This document shows positions 8,455 through 17,684 of a stretch of 64,000 nucleotides of DNA, piece after piece. Both the position numbers and the translations under genes were made by a program. Source of the stretch: Carbonactinospora thermoautotrophica (lineage in GTDB: Bacteria; Actinomycetota; Actinomycetes; Streptomycetales; Carbonactinosporaceae); NCBI RefSeq assembly GCF_001543895.1, contig NZ_JYIJ01000019.1, positions 186,001-250,000 of the forward strand. Direction: 5' to 3'. A model generated the notes under the pieces. That model had not been told where the DNA came from, did no database searches, and was given only the letters and a program-made list of their open reading frames with translations. Every line of letters begins with the position of its first letter. The stretch's first letter is position 1.

Positions 8455-9300
8455 GTGGGCATGGTCTGCGCGGTGAGCTTCGAGCGTTACGGTCGGCTGT
8501 ACTACTTCGACCCCGGCCCGTACTCACCGCGCGTCGGCGACAAGGTGCTGGTGCCGACCAGCACCGGGCCCGAGGTGGCCGAGTGCGTCTGGGCGCCCGA
8601 GTGGGTGAGCGAGGACTTCGGGGACCTACCCCAGCTTGTCGGGCTCGCCACCGAGGAGGACCTGCGGCGTGACGCGGACAAGCGGCGCCGTCGCGCCGAG
8701 GCCCGCGGCGTGGCCAAGCGGCTGATCCGGGCCCACGGCCTGCCGATGAAGGTGGTCGGCGTGGACTACCTGGATGACCAGCCGCACTTCACGATCTACT
8801 TCGCCGCGCCGCACCGGGTGGACTTCCGCGCGCTGGTCCGCGACCTGGCCCGCGAGCTGCGGGCCCGCATCGAGCTGCGCCAGGTCGGCGCCCGCGACGA
8901 GGCCAAGCTCCAGGGCGGGATCGGGCCGTGCGGGCGGGAACTGTGCTGCGCGACGTTCCTGCGGGAGTTCGAGCCGGTCTCCGTCCGCATGGCCAAGGAC
9001 CAGGACCTGCCGGTCAACCCGCTCAAGATCTCCGGCGTCTGCGGCCGGCTGATGTGCTGCCTGAAGTACGAGCACCCGCTGTACATGCGGGCACGTGAGG
9101 AGTGGCCCAGGCGCGGGGAGACCGTCGAGACCCCTGCCGGCCCGGGAAAGGTCGTGGGCCACAACGTCCCGGCGGAGACGATCACGGTGAAGCTGGCGGG
9201 CTCCGGCCGCCGCTGCGTGTGCCCGGTGGCGGACGTGTGCGGCTCCCGGCAGGCGTACGAGGCGGCGCGCGGGATGCGAACCGAGCGGACCGAGGCATGA
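8455..9300 (+). CDS. PSP1-domain protein (RicT/YaaT family)
   Basis: The 281-residue protein carries the PSP1 C-terminal domain: FTIYFAAPHRVDFRALVRDLA, then a run of conserved cysteines (GPCGRELCCATFL and SGVCGRLMCCLKYEHP). In Bacillus the homologue RicT joins RicA and RicF in an Fe-S complex that affects RNase Y; whether that holds in actinobacteria is not known. Next to holB it forms a gene order conserved in many bacteria. The stop overlaps the ATG of the next gene (ATGA), so the two are translationally coupled. GTG 8455 fits the leaderless promoter; an ATG two codons in is the alternative. Confidence 0.88.
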   Translation: MGMVCAVSFERYGRLYYFDPGPYSPRVGDKVLVPTSTGPEVAECVWAPEWVSEDFGDLPQLVGLATEEDLRRDADKRRRRAEARGVAKRLIRAHGLPMKVVGVDYLDDQPHFTIYFAAPHRVDFRALVRDLARELRARIELRQVGARDEAKLQGGIGPCGRELCCATFLREFEPVSVRMAKDQDLPVNPLKISGVCGRLMCCLKYEHPLYMRAREEWPRRGETVETPAGPGKVVGHNVPAETITVKLAGSGRRCVCPVADVCGSRQAYEAARGMRTERTEA

Positions 9301-10811
9301 GCGTGGTACGCCGCCGCCTGGGCGCCGCCCTGGCCGCCGTCCTCACCGCTGCCCTGGCCGGCACCGGGCTGGCGGCCTGCGACTCGCCGTCCGGGTCCCA
9401 GGGGAAGCTCAGGAGCACGCCGTCCGCGGAGCTGCGGCGCTTCTACGAGCAGCAGCTGCGCTGGTCCGTCTGCGGCGGGCGGTTCGAGTGCGCGAAGCTG
9501 GAGGTGCCGCTCGACTACGCCGCGCCGCAGGGCAAGACGATCCGCATCTCCGTGGTGCGCCGGCCGGCCACCGGCAAACGCATCGGATCGCTGATCCTGA
9601 ACCCGGGCGGGCCCGGCGCCTCCGGGATCGACTACGCGATGAGCGCCGCTCTCACCTTCAGCCAGGCGGTCCGGGACCGGTTCGACATCGTCGGGTTCGA
9701 CCCGCGCGGGGTGGACACGAGCAGCCCGATCCGTTGCGTCGGGGACGCCGAGCTGGACCGGTTCGTGGCGATGGACGCCTCGCCCGACTCGCGGGCCGAG
9801 GTGGTCCAACTGGACCAGGCCTCCCGCCAGTTCGCCGTGGCCTGCGGGCAACGCGCCGCCGATCTGCTTCCCCACCTCAGCACCCGCGACATCGCCCGCG
9901 ACATGGACGTGCTGCGCGCGGCCTTGGGCGACGATCGCCTCTACTACCTCGGCAAGTCGTGGGGCACGTTCCTCGGCGCGACGTACGCCGAGCTGTTCCC
10001 CCGCAACGTCGGTCGCATGGTCTTGGACGGTGCCGTCGATCCCAAGCTCGGCACCGACGACATCGGCCGCGCCCAGGCCCGCGGCTTCGAGGGGGAGCTC
10101 GCCAACTTCATCGACTTCTGCGTCCGGGCGGATTGCCCCTTGGGCGACGACCGCCGGGCCGCGTTCCGCCGCCTCGACCAGCTGCTCGCGTCCCTCGACC
10201 GCATCCCGATCCCCACCGCCGACGGGCGGCGGCTCAACCAGACCCTCGCCCTGTACGGGATCACCGCCCCGTTGTACGACGACAGCACCTGGCCCGCCCT
10301 GCGCGACGCGCTCGCCAGCGCCCTCGCCGGCGACGGCACCGACCTGCTGCGCCTGGCCGACGAGTACTTCAGCCGCGACCCCGACGGCCGGTACCGGCAC
10401 AACATCACCCAGGTCCTGTACGCCGTCAACTGCATCGACCGCCCCGTCGCGCCGGCCAGCTCGTTCCCCGCCCTCGAACCCTCCTACCGCGCCGCCTCCC
10501 CGCGCTTCGGCCCGGCCGTCCTGTGGGGAAACCTCCCGTGCGCGTACTGGCCGGTCAAAGCCGTCGACCGTCCGCACGCGATCTCCGCGCCCGGCACCCC
10601 GCCCATCCTCGTGGTCGGCACCCGCAACGACCCCGCCACCCCGTACGCCTGGGCGGTCAGCCTCGCCGACCAGCTCCCCCACGGTGTCCTCCTCACGTAC
10701 GAGGGCGACGGCCACACCGCGTACAACATGGGCAACCAGTGCATCGACCAGGCCGTCGACAGCTACCTGATCACTGGTCGCCCACCCGCCGACGGCACGC
10801 GGTGCGAGTAA
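9297..10811 (+). CDS. Secreted lipoprotein alpha/beta-hydrolase with TAP-like C-terminal domain
   Basis: The 504-residue protein begins with an Arg-rich signal peptide ending in the lipobox LAAC, so it should be lipid-anchored outside the membrane. The hydrolase fold has the oxyanion segment LNPGGPGASG, a nucleophile elbow GKSWG (Ser221), Asp445 in RNDPATP and His473 in GDGHTAY. The last third matches the TAP-like domain of Streptomyces tripeptidyl aminopeptidases. It may remove short peptides from the N-terminus of exported proteins, or act on another ester or amide; the substrate cannot be read. Start ATG 9297 overlaps the PSP1 stop. Confidence 0.9.
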   Translation: MSVVRRRLGAALAAVLTAALAGTGLAACDSPSGSQGKLRSTPSAELRRFYEQQLRWSVCGGRFECAKLEVPLDYAAPQGKTIRISVVRRPATGKRIGSLILNPGGPGASGIDYAMSAALTFSQAVRDRFDIVGFDPRGVDTSSPIRCVGDAELDRFVAMDASPDSRAEVVQLDQASRQFAVACGQRAADLLPHLSTRDIARDMDVLRAALGDDRLYYLGKSWGTFLGATYAELFPRNVGRMVLDGAVDPKLGTDDIGRAQARGFEGELANFIDFCVRADCPLGDDRRAAFRRLDQLLASLDRIPIPTADGRRLNQTLALYGITAPLYDDSTWPALRDALASALAGDGTDLLRLADEYFSRDPDGRYRHNITQVLYAVNCIDRPVAPASSFPALEPSYRAASPRFGPAVLWGNLPCAYWPVKAVDRPHAISAPGTPPILVVGTRNDPATPYAWAVSLADQLPHGVLLTYEGDGHTAYNMGNQCIDQAVDSYLITGRPPADGTRCE

Positions 10812-10858
10812 CCCCGCGGGAGCCTGTAAACTGCTGGCTCGTACACCTCTGGTGTTCC

Positions 10859-10932
10859 GCCGCCTTAGCTCAGTCGGCCAGAGCGACGCACTCGTAATGC
10901 GTAGGTCGTGGGTTCGATTCCCACAGGCGGCT
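10859..10932 (+). tRNA. tRNA-Thr (anticodon CGT)
   Basis: The cloverleaf is complete. The acceptor stem GCCGCCT pairs with AGGCGGC, the D-stem GCTC pairs with GAGC, the anticodon stem ACGCA pairs with TGCGT around loop CTCGTAA, and the T-arm is GTGGG-TTCGATT-CCCAC. The anticodon CGT reads the Thr codon ACG. The terminal CCA is not encoded. The accessory block to the right makes this a plausible insertion site, but I see no second copy of its 3' end in that block. Confidence 0.97.
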
Positions 10933-10938
10933 CCGATG

Positions 10939-10989
10939 AAGGGCCTGGTCGGAGCGGTGATCCGCTCCGACCAGGCCCTTCGGCTTTTT
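10939..10989 (+). terminator. Rho-independent terminator after tRNA-Thr
   Basis: A perfect 19-bp stem (10939-10957 with 10962-10980) closed by loop TGAT is followed by CGGC and a T5 run at 10985-10989. It ends transcription from the tRNA gene and from the upstream operon. Confidence 0.92.
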
Positions 10990-11266
10990 CAAGATTGCCG
11001 GAGGCTTCCCAGAACCCCGCGGCACCGACGGCCAGCCCGGCCAGGTCTCCCGTGCGGAGGCGATGCTCGCCTGACACCCGTGTGGACCGCCCGTCCGTAC
11101 GACCCGATCACGTGTCCCGCCTCATGCACGAGCGTCACCAGGTTGAGCGGGGTATCCAGTACGGCGGAGGGGTATCCAGTAGGGCGGAGGAGAAGACGAA
11201 CAGCAACGCCGGCACGCCGCTGGCGAGCACCACCCACGACGAGGGCGGCGGCTGCACCATCGTCAC
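10989..11266 (-). pseudogene. M50-type zinc metalloprotease fragment broken by a 20-bp tandem duplication
   Basis: On the minus strand the frame from 11266 reads MVQPPPSSWVVLASGVPALL, a membrane-like N-terminus, until the 20-bp duplication at 11151-11190. Removing one copy restores a frame reading LLDTPLNLVTLVHEAGHVIG, with the HExxH zinc motif (HEAGH) expected of M50 metallopeptidases. After that the sequence is Arg/Gly-rich without family features, so further deletion has occurred. It stops close to the tRNA terminator. The gene appears dead; a family search of the repaired frame would confirm the assignment. Confidence 0.6.
11151..11190 (+). repeat. Tandem 20-bp duplication inside the M50 remnant
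   Basis: GGTATCCAGTACGGCGGAGG (11151-11170) is followed directly by the same 20 bases with one change (11171-11190). Twenty is not a multiple of three, so the duplication shifts the frame of the M50 gene. Confidence 0.95.
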
Positions 11267-11318
11267 CTAGTGCCAGATCTCAGCAAGCATTGAAGAGCCC
11301 CCGGACGACGTGAGTCCG

Positions 11319-11414
11319 CTAACCCGGCGTCCGCATGCCTGGCGGCACCGCCGCGGCGGGAATCGCGAGGCGCGCGAACCACCGCGCCCGCTCACCCAGG
11401 CTGGTCTCGTCCAC
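11319..11414 (-). pseudogene. C-terminal fragment of a small membrane protein split by the tnpB element
   Basis: The minus-strand frame reads VDETSLGERARWFARLAIPA up to TAG at 11319-11321. It joins in frame to the N-terminal part at 19938-20135: the split falls between ...VALRY and VDETS, precisely at the ends of the 8.5-kb tnpB element. The tail after AIPAAAV is short and Pro-rich, so this end may have been worn before the insertion. Confidence 0.65.
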
Positions 11415-11620
11415 TTGACGTCCTCCCCGTCCTGAAGGACGGGGATTCCTGCCGTGCCGCCTTACGCGGCACCTCGGTGGGTTCCTGCTTCACCGCCAGC
11501 AGCCGGGACAAGTGGTGGTCTTACGCCAGCTCCACAGGCGTTTAGCCTCTCCGCCCGCCCGGCGGCGAGGATGTTCCGCGCGGCGTTGAGGTCCCGGTCG
11601 TGGACCGTGCCGCAGTGCTG
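11399..11620 (-). ncRNA. Predicted omega RNA (reRNA) at the tnpB 3' end, with its built-in guide
   Basis: TnpB nucleases use an RNA from the end of their own gene and the right end of the element, followed by a guide copied from flanking DNA. Here the right end folds into two hairpins: GTGCCGC/GCGGCAC at 11454-11472 and CCCCGTCC-TGAA-GGACGGGG at 11425-11444. The element edge is at 11415. The next bases on the minus strand, GTGGACGAGACCAGCC, would be the guide. Boundaries inside tnpB are approximate, and the RNA has no intact partner protein here. Confidence 0.4.
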
Positions 11621-11993
11621 ACAGGTCCAGGTGCGGACGTGCAGCGGCTTGGGACCGTCCAACATCCCGCAGGCCGAGCACACCCGGGAGGTGGGTTCGA
11701 AGCGTCCGATCCGTGTGAAGTGCCGGCCGTACCGAGCGGCCTTGTACTCCAGCATCCGTAGGAACGCGGCCCACCCTGCGTCGTGCACGCTCTTGGCCAG
11801 CCGGGTACGCGCCAAGCCGTTCACGCCAGGTCCTCCACGTACACCGCTTGGTTCTCGCGGATCAGTTTCGTGGAGAGCTGGTGGTGGAAGTCCCGGCGCG
11901 TGTCCGCCACCCTCGCGTGCGCTCTCGCGAGCCTAAGCCGTGCTTTCTCCCGGTTCTTCGAGCCCTTTTGTTTGCGGGACAGCGCCCGCTGCG
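11462..11993 (-). pseudogene. tnpB: TnpB C-terminal part: RuvC-II/III and zinc ribbon, frameshifted
   Basis: TnpB is an RNA-guided DNA nuclease, ancestor-like to Cas12. The downstream frame (11824-11462) reads GLARTRLAKSVHDAGW, then the zinc ribbon RVCSACG and TWTCQHCG, then DRDLNAARNILAAGR with the RuvC-III Asp. The upstream frame (to about 11993) reads QRALSRKQKGSKNREKAR and ends AVYVEDLA, with the RuvC-II Glu, then meets TGA; a single lost base between DLA and VNGLA explains the break. The RuvC-I part and roughly a hundred residues between this piece and the N-terminal piece at 19425-19648 are missing. The gene cannot make an active enzyme. Confidence 0.85.
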
Positions 11994-12014
11994 TGTCGGC
12001 GACGGCCGAATCTG

Positions 12015-13733
12015 GGCTCTGGCACGGATTTGATGACGTGGCCCGGTGGCGGCCTCAGTCGGCGAGGAGGATCCGCTTTCGGAGCAGGTCAGGCTTGGCG
12101 CGCCCGTACATCTGTCGTTTGATCGTTTTGATCCGGTTGACGTGGCCCTCGACGGGGCCGGAGCTGTGGGGCAGGGTCAGGCCGGCGGTGACGGCGTCCA
12201 GGTCGCGGCGCAGGCCGGTGATGAAGGAGTGCAGGTCGGGCAGGTCGTCGGCTTCGACGGCGGCCATCCACTTCTCCAGTCGTGTGCCGCGGCGGTGTTT
12301 CATCATGTGGGCGAAGTCGCGGACGTGGCCGCGGACGGCGGCCAGTTCGGGACAGGCGGCCAAGATGGCCTCCAGGCGCCGCTGGTCGTCGGCGTCCAGG
12401 TTTGCGGGGTTGCGCATGATCCACCCGACAACCTGCCGGACCTTCGGTGGAGCCGGGGGTGACTCGGGCGGGATGCCTGATCGCAGCGGGCGGACATGGT
12501 CGCGGACACTTGAGTAACTCCCGCGGTAGCCCAGTTCACGGAGTTCTTGCCACAGCTGTGCGGCGTCGGTGCAGCCTTCGTCCCACCGCTGGTGCAGGTA
12601 GCGCGCGTACTCATCCAGCAGCTTCGGGCGGCGGCCGGTTCCGGTGTTGACCAGCAGCTCCTCTGGGGAGGTGGCCCGGGCGAAACGCCGTACGGTGTTT
12701 CGGCCCAGCTGCAGCTCCTGAGCGATGCTGCGAAGGCTGTGCCCTTGGGCGAGGAGGGCGTGGATGGCGACGTGGCGTTGGCGGGTGCGCTCGGCCAGAC
12801 GTCCGTGCCTGATCGCAGGGGCTCCGACCCGGGGCGGTGGCTCGGCCCTTGTGGCGTGTTCGCTCGATCCGGCCGGTGCGGTGACCGGGGTGGCCGCGTG
12901 CAGGCAGGCGCGATGTTTGGCCACAGTCCGCTCAACCGCGTCACCGAGATTCCGCCAGATATGCCATCGGTCAGCGACCTGGATCGCGGCCGGCGCACCC
13001 CGGGCGGCACCCTCGGCATAGCAGCCGGCCCGGTCGCGGCAGACAACCTCCACGCCGGGATGCCTACTCAGCCATGCGGCCAGACAGTCCGCTGAGCGTT
13101 CGGGCAGCACATCGATCGGCCGGCCGGTGGTGATGTCGATGAGCACGGTCCCGTAGGTATGGCCGCGGCGCAGGGCGAAGTCGTCAACTCCCAACACCCG
13201 CACAGCTTCGGCCGGGATCGGGTCGGGCAGCCCGCGGATCATCCGCAGCAACGTCATCCGGCTGACCGCGGCGGCCAGCCGGTGCGTCAACCGTGCTCCG
13301 GCCCGGCCGCCCAAGGCCAACCCGACCGCCCGCACCTGCTCACCAAGGCCAACGCTGCGGCGGCCGTAACGGATAGTCAGACCCGGTACCTGCTCGCAGA
13401 AGATCTTCATCTCGCACTCGTCGTTGCGGCAGAAAAACCGGCGAACCCGCAGGTGAATCAGTGTCTCCTGGCCCGAGATCGCCGTATCGGACAGCCGCCG
13501 CTCATACCGGCTATGCACCCGCCCAGACGCCACACCACAGCCCGGACAGGCCGCCTCCGGATCGCGGGTACTCGCCTGAATCCGCACCGATCCCCCGGTG
13601 TGGAACACCCGCTCGATACACAGACACGCCAGGTGAGGGAACAAGATCGCAAGTAGCTCGACGATCGACACCGGACATGATCACGAACCTCAGCTCACCC
13701 CGCCCGCACGATCATCAAATCCGTGCCAGAGCC
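12015..13733 (-). mobile_element. ISL3-family element type A, copy 1 (1,719 bp)
   Basis: The ends are GGCTCTGGCACGGATTTGAT and its reverse complement. The 8-bp target duplication CGAATCTG is present on both sides (12007-12014 and 13734-13741). It was inserted 14-21 bp inside the left tip of the IS21 element. The sequence looks identical to copy 2 at 17685-19403, implying recent movement. Confidence 0.95.
12055..13671 (-). CDS. ISL3-family transposase (type A, copy 1)
   Basis: The 538-residue protein has the ISL3 layout. A zinc-finger N-terminus holds CPGCG (near residue 43) and a second Cys pair in RRFFCRNDEC. An HTH segment follows. The DDE core starts at [20 protein letters not shown], continues with [14 protein letters not shown] and ADRWHIWRNL, and is interrupted by a second HTH-like part (GHSLRSIAQELQLGRNTVRR). 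It ends with SSGPVEGHVNRIKTIKRQMY, holding the last catalytic Glu. It appears complete and, by length, functional. Confidence 0.95.
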   Translation of the reverse strand: MSIVELLAILFPHLACLCIERVFHTGGSVRIQASTRDPEAACPGCGVASGRVHSRYERRLSDTAISGQETLIHLRVRRFFCRNDECEMKIFCEQVPGLTIRYGRRSVGLGEQVRAVGLALGGRAGARLTHRLAAAVSRMTLLRMIRGLPDPIPAEAVRVLGVDDFALRRGHTYGTVLIDITTGRPIDVLPERSADCLAAWLSRHPGVEVVCRDRAGCYAEGAARGAPAAIQVADRWHIWRNLGDAVERTVAKHRACLHAATPVTAPAGSSEHATRAEPPPRVGAPAIRHGRLAERTRQRHVAIHALLAQGHSLRSIAQELQLGRNTVRRFARATSPEELLVNTGTGRRPKLLDEYARYLHQRWDEGCTDAAQLWQELRELGYRGSYSSVRDHVRPLRSGIPPESPPAPPKVRQVVGWIMRNPANLDADDQRRLEAILAACPELAAVRGHVRDFAHMMKHRRGTRLEKWMAAVEADDLPDLHSFITGLRRDLDAVTAGLTLPHSSGPVEGHVNRIKTIKRQMYGRAKPDLLRKRILLAD

Positions 13734-13785
13734 CGAATCTGGACCCTCTGGCGACGGGTGAATTGTGACCCGTCTGTCCGTGGTG

Positions 13786-14604
13786 TCATTCGTTGGTGTT
13801 GGCCGCGGGGACGCGGCCGAGGTCTCGGTTGCGCAGGCGGTAGCTGTCTCCCTTCAGGCTGATGACTTCGGCGTGGTGGACGAGGCGGTCGATCATGGCG
13901 GCGGCGACGGTGTCGTCGCCGAAGACCTCGCCCCAGCGGCCGAAGGGCTTGTTGCTGGTGACGATGACGCTGGCTCGCTCGTAGCGGGCGGAGATGAGTT
14001 GGAAGAACAGGTTCGCGGCGTCGGGTTCGAAGGGGATGTAGCCGACCTCGTCGACGATGAGCAGGGGGTAGCGGCCGAGCCTGGTCAGCTCGTCGGTGAG
14101 CCGGCCGGCGGCGTGGGCGTCGGCGAGGCGGGAGACCCAGTCGGCGGCGGTGGCGAAGGCGACGCGGTGGCCGGCCTGGCAGGCGCGGATGCCCAGCCCG
14201 ATGGCCAGGTGGGTCTTGCCGGTGCCGGGCGGGCCGAGGAAGATCACGTTCTCCTTGGCGGCGACGAAGTCCAGGGTGCCCAGGTGGGCGATGGTCTCCC
14301 GCTTGAGGGATCGCTGGTGGTCGAAGTCGAACTCCTCGATGCTCTTGCGGGCGGGGAACTTCGCCGCGCGGATGCGGCCTTCGGCGCCGTGGGCTTCGCG
14401 GGCGGCGACCTCGCGCTGCAGGCAGGCGGCGAGGAACTCCTCGTGGGTCCAGCCCTCGGTGCGGGCGCGTTCGGCGAGCCGCTCGACCGCGTCGCGCAGG
14501 GTGGGGGCCTTCAGCGCCCGGGTGAGGTAGGTGATCTCACTCATCACGTCCCGGCCGGTCTTGGCGGTCTTGCTGTTCGCCGGGGTGACGGTAGTGGCGG
14601 TCAC
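13786..14604 (-). CDS. istB: IS21 helper ATPase IstB
   Basis: The 272-residue AAA+ protein assists IstA in choosing targets and assembling the transposition complex. The P-loop is [13 protein letters not shown], Walker B is PLLIVDEVGYIPF, and the sensor region reads SVIVTSNKPFGRWGEVF. GTG 14604 lies three bases behind the istA stop, so the two are translated together. Residues 1-20 may be surplus: an internal ATG at MSEITYLTRALKAP is the usual beginning in many IstB proteins. Confidence 0.93.
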   Translation of the reverse strand: MTATTVTPANSKTAKTGRDVMSEITYLTRALKAPTLRDAVERLAERARTEGWTHEEFLAACLQREVAAREAHGAEGRIRAAKFPARKSIEEFDFDHQRSLKRETIAHLGTLDFVAAKENVIFLGPPGTGKTHLAIGLGIRACQAGHRVAFATAADWVSRLADAHAAGRLTDELTRLGRYPLLIVDEVGYIPFEPDAANLFFQLISARYERASVIVTSNKPFGRWGEVFGDDTVAAAMIDRLVHHAEVISLKGDSYRLRNRDLGRVPAANTNE

Positions 14605-14607
14605 CGG

Positions 14608-15915
14608 TCAGGCCACCCCCTCGCCGGTGTCAGCTCGGCCGCCGTCGATGACGCCGAAGATCCGGTCGTAGGTGCTCAACGGCCGCTGTTCGACCTCCAC
14701 CAGCGCCGGCACCCGGGCGGTCTTGGCGAGACGGTGGGCTTCCCGCTGGGCCTGGGCGGCCTCGGCGTGGGCCGGGTCGGTGATGGTCTGGTGGCGGGCC
14801 CAGCAGCGGGCGTGCCGGGCCACCTCCACCCCGTCACAGGTGGCCTGGACCTGGTCCAGATCGGCGACGACCTCGACCCGGCGGCCGATCGCGACCGGGT
14901 GGACGGAGTAGTCGCAGGTGTCGATGCGCACGTAGTGGTCCCGCGGCAGCCGCACGCTGGTGCGCCACCAGCCGGCCGGCGCCACCGGCGGCAGCGGCAG
15001 CATGCGGGCCCGGTCGGCCTCCAACCGGTCGGCCGGACGCGCCTCCAGGATCCGGTGCACCCGCCGGTTGGCTCTCGCGAGCCAGTCGGCGAGCTGGACG
15101 TTGAAGTCGGTCGGGCCGGTGAACACCCGCCCGGGCAGGAACGAGGTCTCCAGGTACTCGTTCGCCCGCTCCACCAGACCCTTCGCCTCCGGGTCCGCGG
15201 GACGACACAACACGATCTTGACCCCGAGCAGGCCGCGGAACGCGGCGAACTCACCGGTCAGCACCGGACGCCCCGCCCGCCAGCCGCCGACCGCGGCCTC
15301 GTTGTCCCACACCAGCGTCCGCGGGGAGGCCCCCAGCTCACTCAACAGCCGCCAGTGTCCGGCGATCAGATCCGCCGCCTGCCGCGTAGGGATCATCCGC
15401 GCCAGCAGGAACCGGGAGTACCCCAACACCATCACCAGCACCGGCGGGCGGCCGTGTTGCCCGAACCCCAGCGGGACATCGACCGGCGGGAACCACAGGT
15501 CGCACTGGGCCAGCTCCCCCGGCTCATACCGGGTCCGGGACACCGGGTCCACCGGCCGGTAGACCGGCCGCAACTCCCGCACCCGGTCCTTGAGCACCGT
15601 CAACCCCCGCGTCCACCCGATCCGTTCGGCGATCACCGTCGCCGGCATGTCCGGCCACTGCGCCAACAGCGCCCGGATCTGCGGCTCGACCGCGTCCACG
15701 ATCGACCCGCGCGGCCGCCGCTGGTACCGCGGCGGAGCGTCACTGGCCAACGCCCGCCGCACCGTGTTCCGCGAGATCCCCAGCTTCCGCGCGATCGCTC
15801 TGATCGGCATCCCCTCCGCCCGATGCAGGCGGCGGATCTCAGCCCAGTCCTCCAAGCTGATCACCCTTCCTCCTGGCCCACTCAACGAGCCAGGACCTCG
15901 CAAGGGGGTCAACAT
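14608..15915 (-). CDS. istA: IS21 transposase IstA
   Basis: The 435-residue DDE recombinase begins with an HTH (EDWAEIRRLHRAEG and AIARKLGISRNTVRRAL). The rve-type core has the first Asp in GELAQCDLWFPP, the second in TLVWDNEAAVGG and the Glu in DPEAKGLVERANEYLE. The C-terminal domain reads DYSVHPVAIGRRVEV. The ORF starts at ATG 15915; a later GTG at VISLEDWAEI is an alternative start. The frame is intact although the element has been struck at both ends. Confidence 0.93.
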   Translation of the reverse strand: MLTPLRGPGSLSGPGGRVISLEDWAEIRRLHRAEGMPIRAIARKLGISRNTVRRALASDAPPRYQRRPRGSIVDAVEPQIRALLAQWPDMPATVIAERIGWTRGLTVLKDRVRELRPVYRPVDPVSRTRYEPGELAQCDLWFPPVDVPLGFGQHGRPPVLVMVLGYSRFLLARMIPTRQAADLIAGHWRLLSELGASPRTLVWDNEAAVGGWRAGRPVLTGEFAAFRGLLGVKIVLCRPADPEAKGLVERANEYLETSFLPGRVFTGPTDFNVQLADWLARANRRVHRILEARPADRLEADRARMLPLPPVAPAGWWRTSVRLPRDHYVRIDTCDYSVHPVAIGRRVEVVADLDQVQATCDGVEVARHARCWARHQTITDPAHAEAAQAQREAHRLAKTARVPALVEVEQRPLSTYDRIFGVIDGGRADTGEGVA

Positions 15916-15943
15916 TCACCCGTCGGAACTGGGTCCGTTTTCA

Positions 15944-17676
15944 GGTTCTGGCCCATATTTCGTGATCGGCATGGCCCCCTGCGGGGTGCTGGCGAGGGCT
16001 CTGTGATCATGTTCGGGCGTGTGTTGATCACGATCTGAGCGTTCTGCTGCCGCACCTGGCTGGTGTGGTGATCGAGCGGGTCGAGGAGATCCGTGGCGCG
16101 GTGTGGATCTGGGCGTATCCGCGGGGAGCGGCCGCGGCGTGTCCCGGCTGCGGTTGTGAGTCGGTGCGGGTGCACAGCCGGTATGAGCGCAGGCTCGCCG
16201 ATGCGGCACTGGCCGGTCGGCGTGTGGTGATTCGGCTGCGGGTGCGCCGGTTCTTCTGTGACGACGAAGGCTGTCGGGTCAGGACGTTCGCCGAGCAGGT
16301 CGCGGGCCTGACCGTGCCCTACGGTCGGCGCACGGCGCTGCTGCGGGCGATGCTGGAGGCGATCGGGGTGGCGCTGGCCGGCCGAGCCGGGTCCCGCCTG
16401 GCCGCCAGGTTAGGGATGCCGGTGGGCCGCAACGTGCTGCTCCGTCTGGTCCGGGCCCTGCCCGATCCCGAGGTCGGCCCGGTGGCGGTCCTCGGCGTGG
16501 ACGACTTCGCGCTACGGCGTGGCCATCGCTACGGCACGGTCCTGGTCGACCTGGACACCCACCGGCCGATCGACGTCCTCGACGACCGGCAGGCCGAGAC
16601 GTTCGCTGCCTGGCTGGCCGGGCATCCCGGCACCGCGGTGGTGTGTCGGGACCGCGCCGGCGCCTACGCCGAAGGCGCCCAAGCCGGTGCGCCAGAGGCG
16701 ATCCAGGTCGCGGACCGCTGGCATGTGTGGCACAACCTCGCCGAGTACGTGGAGAAGACCGTCGCCGCCCACCACGGCTGTTTGCGCCGTGAGGCCGACA
16801 TTCCACTCGAGGTCCCGGCTCAGGCGACCAGCGCCGCCGAACTCGCCGAGGCGGCCGAGGCCGCTCACGCCGAGCGCCGGGAGAACTCCCGCCTGGTGGC
16901 GCGCACCAAGGCCCGCTACGACGCGGTCCAGGCGCTGAAGGCCCAGGGCAAGGGCATCAAGCCGATCATGCGGGAACTCGGGCTGGCCAAGGAGACCGTG
17001 CGCCGCTTCTACCGCGCCGACAGCGTCGAGGAGTTGCTGGCCAAACCCCGCGCCGGACGGCCCAGCATCCTCGATGCCTACAAGCCCTACCTGCACGAAC
17101 GCTGGAACGCCGGCTGCACAGGCGCCAGCACCCTCTATCGGGAGATCACCGAACAGGGCTACCGGGGCAGCCTGGGCACCGTCGCCGCCTACCTCGCGCC
17201 GTTCCGGGCGCTGGGCGCCGCACCACCCGCCCAGCCAGCCGTGCCGAAGGTCCGCCGCATCACCTCCTGGATGCTGCGCCACCCCGATGACCTCGACGCC
17301 GACGAACAGGCCAAGCTCAAGCAGATCCTCGCCGTCTGTCCGCACCTGGACACCGCCGCCGCCCACGTCACGGCGTTCGCCGAGATCCTCACCGGCCGGC
17401 ACGGCGAGCGCCTGGATTCCTGGATGGCCAAGGTCGACGCCGACGACCTGCCCCACCTGCACCGCTTCGTGCGAGGACTCAGGCGCGACTACACCGCCGT
17501 CCGCAACGGACTCACCCTCCCGCACAGCTCGGGCGCCGTGGAAGGCAACATCAACCGCATCAAAATGATCAAAAGGCAGATGTACGGCCGCGCCAAGTTC
17601 GACCTGCTCCGCAAACGCATCCTCCACGCCACCTGACAGCAAGGGCCAACTTCATCACGAAATATGGGCCAGAACC
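15944..17676 (+). mobile_element. ISL3-family element type B (1,733 bp)
   Basis: The ends are GGTTCTGGCCCATATTTCGT and its reverse complement. The target duplication CGTTTTCA is present at 15936-15943 and 17677-17684. The target lies 14-21 bp inside the right tip of IS21, the mirror image of the copy-1 site on the left. The element has different ends and a different transposase from type A. Confidence 0.93.
16065..17636 (+). CDS. ISL3-family transposase (type B)
   Basis: The protein of at least 523 residues shares the type A layout. The zinc finger is [20 protein letters not shown] with a second pair in [10 protein letters not shown]. The DDE core starts at [20 protein letters not shown] and continues with [14 protein letters not shown] and [11 protein letters not shown]. 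The end is [20 protein letters not shown]. The frame stays open upstream of GTG 16065 and reads [12 protein letters not shown], matching the start region of type A, so the true start is probably about ten codons earlier at a rare start codon. It is clearly distinct from type A in sequence. Confidence 0.92.
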   Translation: MVIERVEEIRGAVWIWAYPRGAAAACPGCGCESVRVHSRYERRLADAALAGRRVVIRLRVRRFFCDDEGCRVRTFAEQVAGLTVPYGRRTALLRAMLEAIGVALAGRAGSRLAARLGMPVGRNVLLRLVRALPDPEVGPVAVLGVDDFALRRGHRYGTVLVDLDTHRPIDVLDDRQAETFAAWLAGHPGTAVVCRDRAGAYAEGAQAGAPEAIQVADRWHVWHNLAEYVEKTVAAHHGCLRREADIPLEVPAQATSAAELAEAAEAAHAERRENSRLVARTKARYDAVQALKAQGKGIKPIMRELGLAKETVRRFYRADSVEELLAKPRAGRPSILDAYKPYLHERWNAGCTGASTLYREITEQGYRGSLGTVAAYLAPFRALGAAPPAQPAVPKVRRITSWMLRHPDDLDADEQAKLKQILAVCPHLDTAAAHVTAFAEILTGRHGERLDSWMAKVDADDLPHLHRFVRGLRRDYTAVRNGLTLPHSSGAVEGNINRIKMIKRQMYGRAKFDLLRKRILHAT

Positions 17677-17684
17677 CGTTTTCA

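Noticed and set aside
13765-16038. 757-codon open frame on the plus strand
   Set aside because: It runs opposite to istB and istA, whose P-loop and DDE motifs are intact; the plus frame is a GC-driven shadow.
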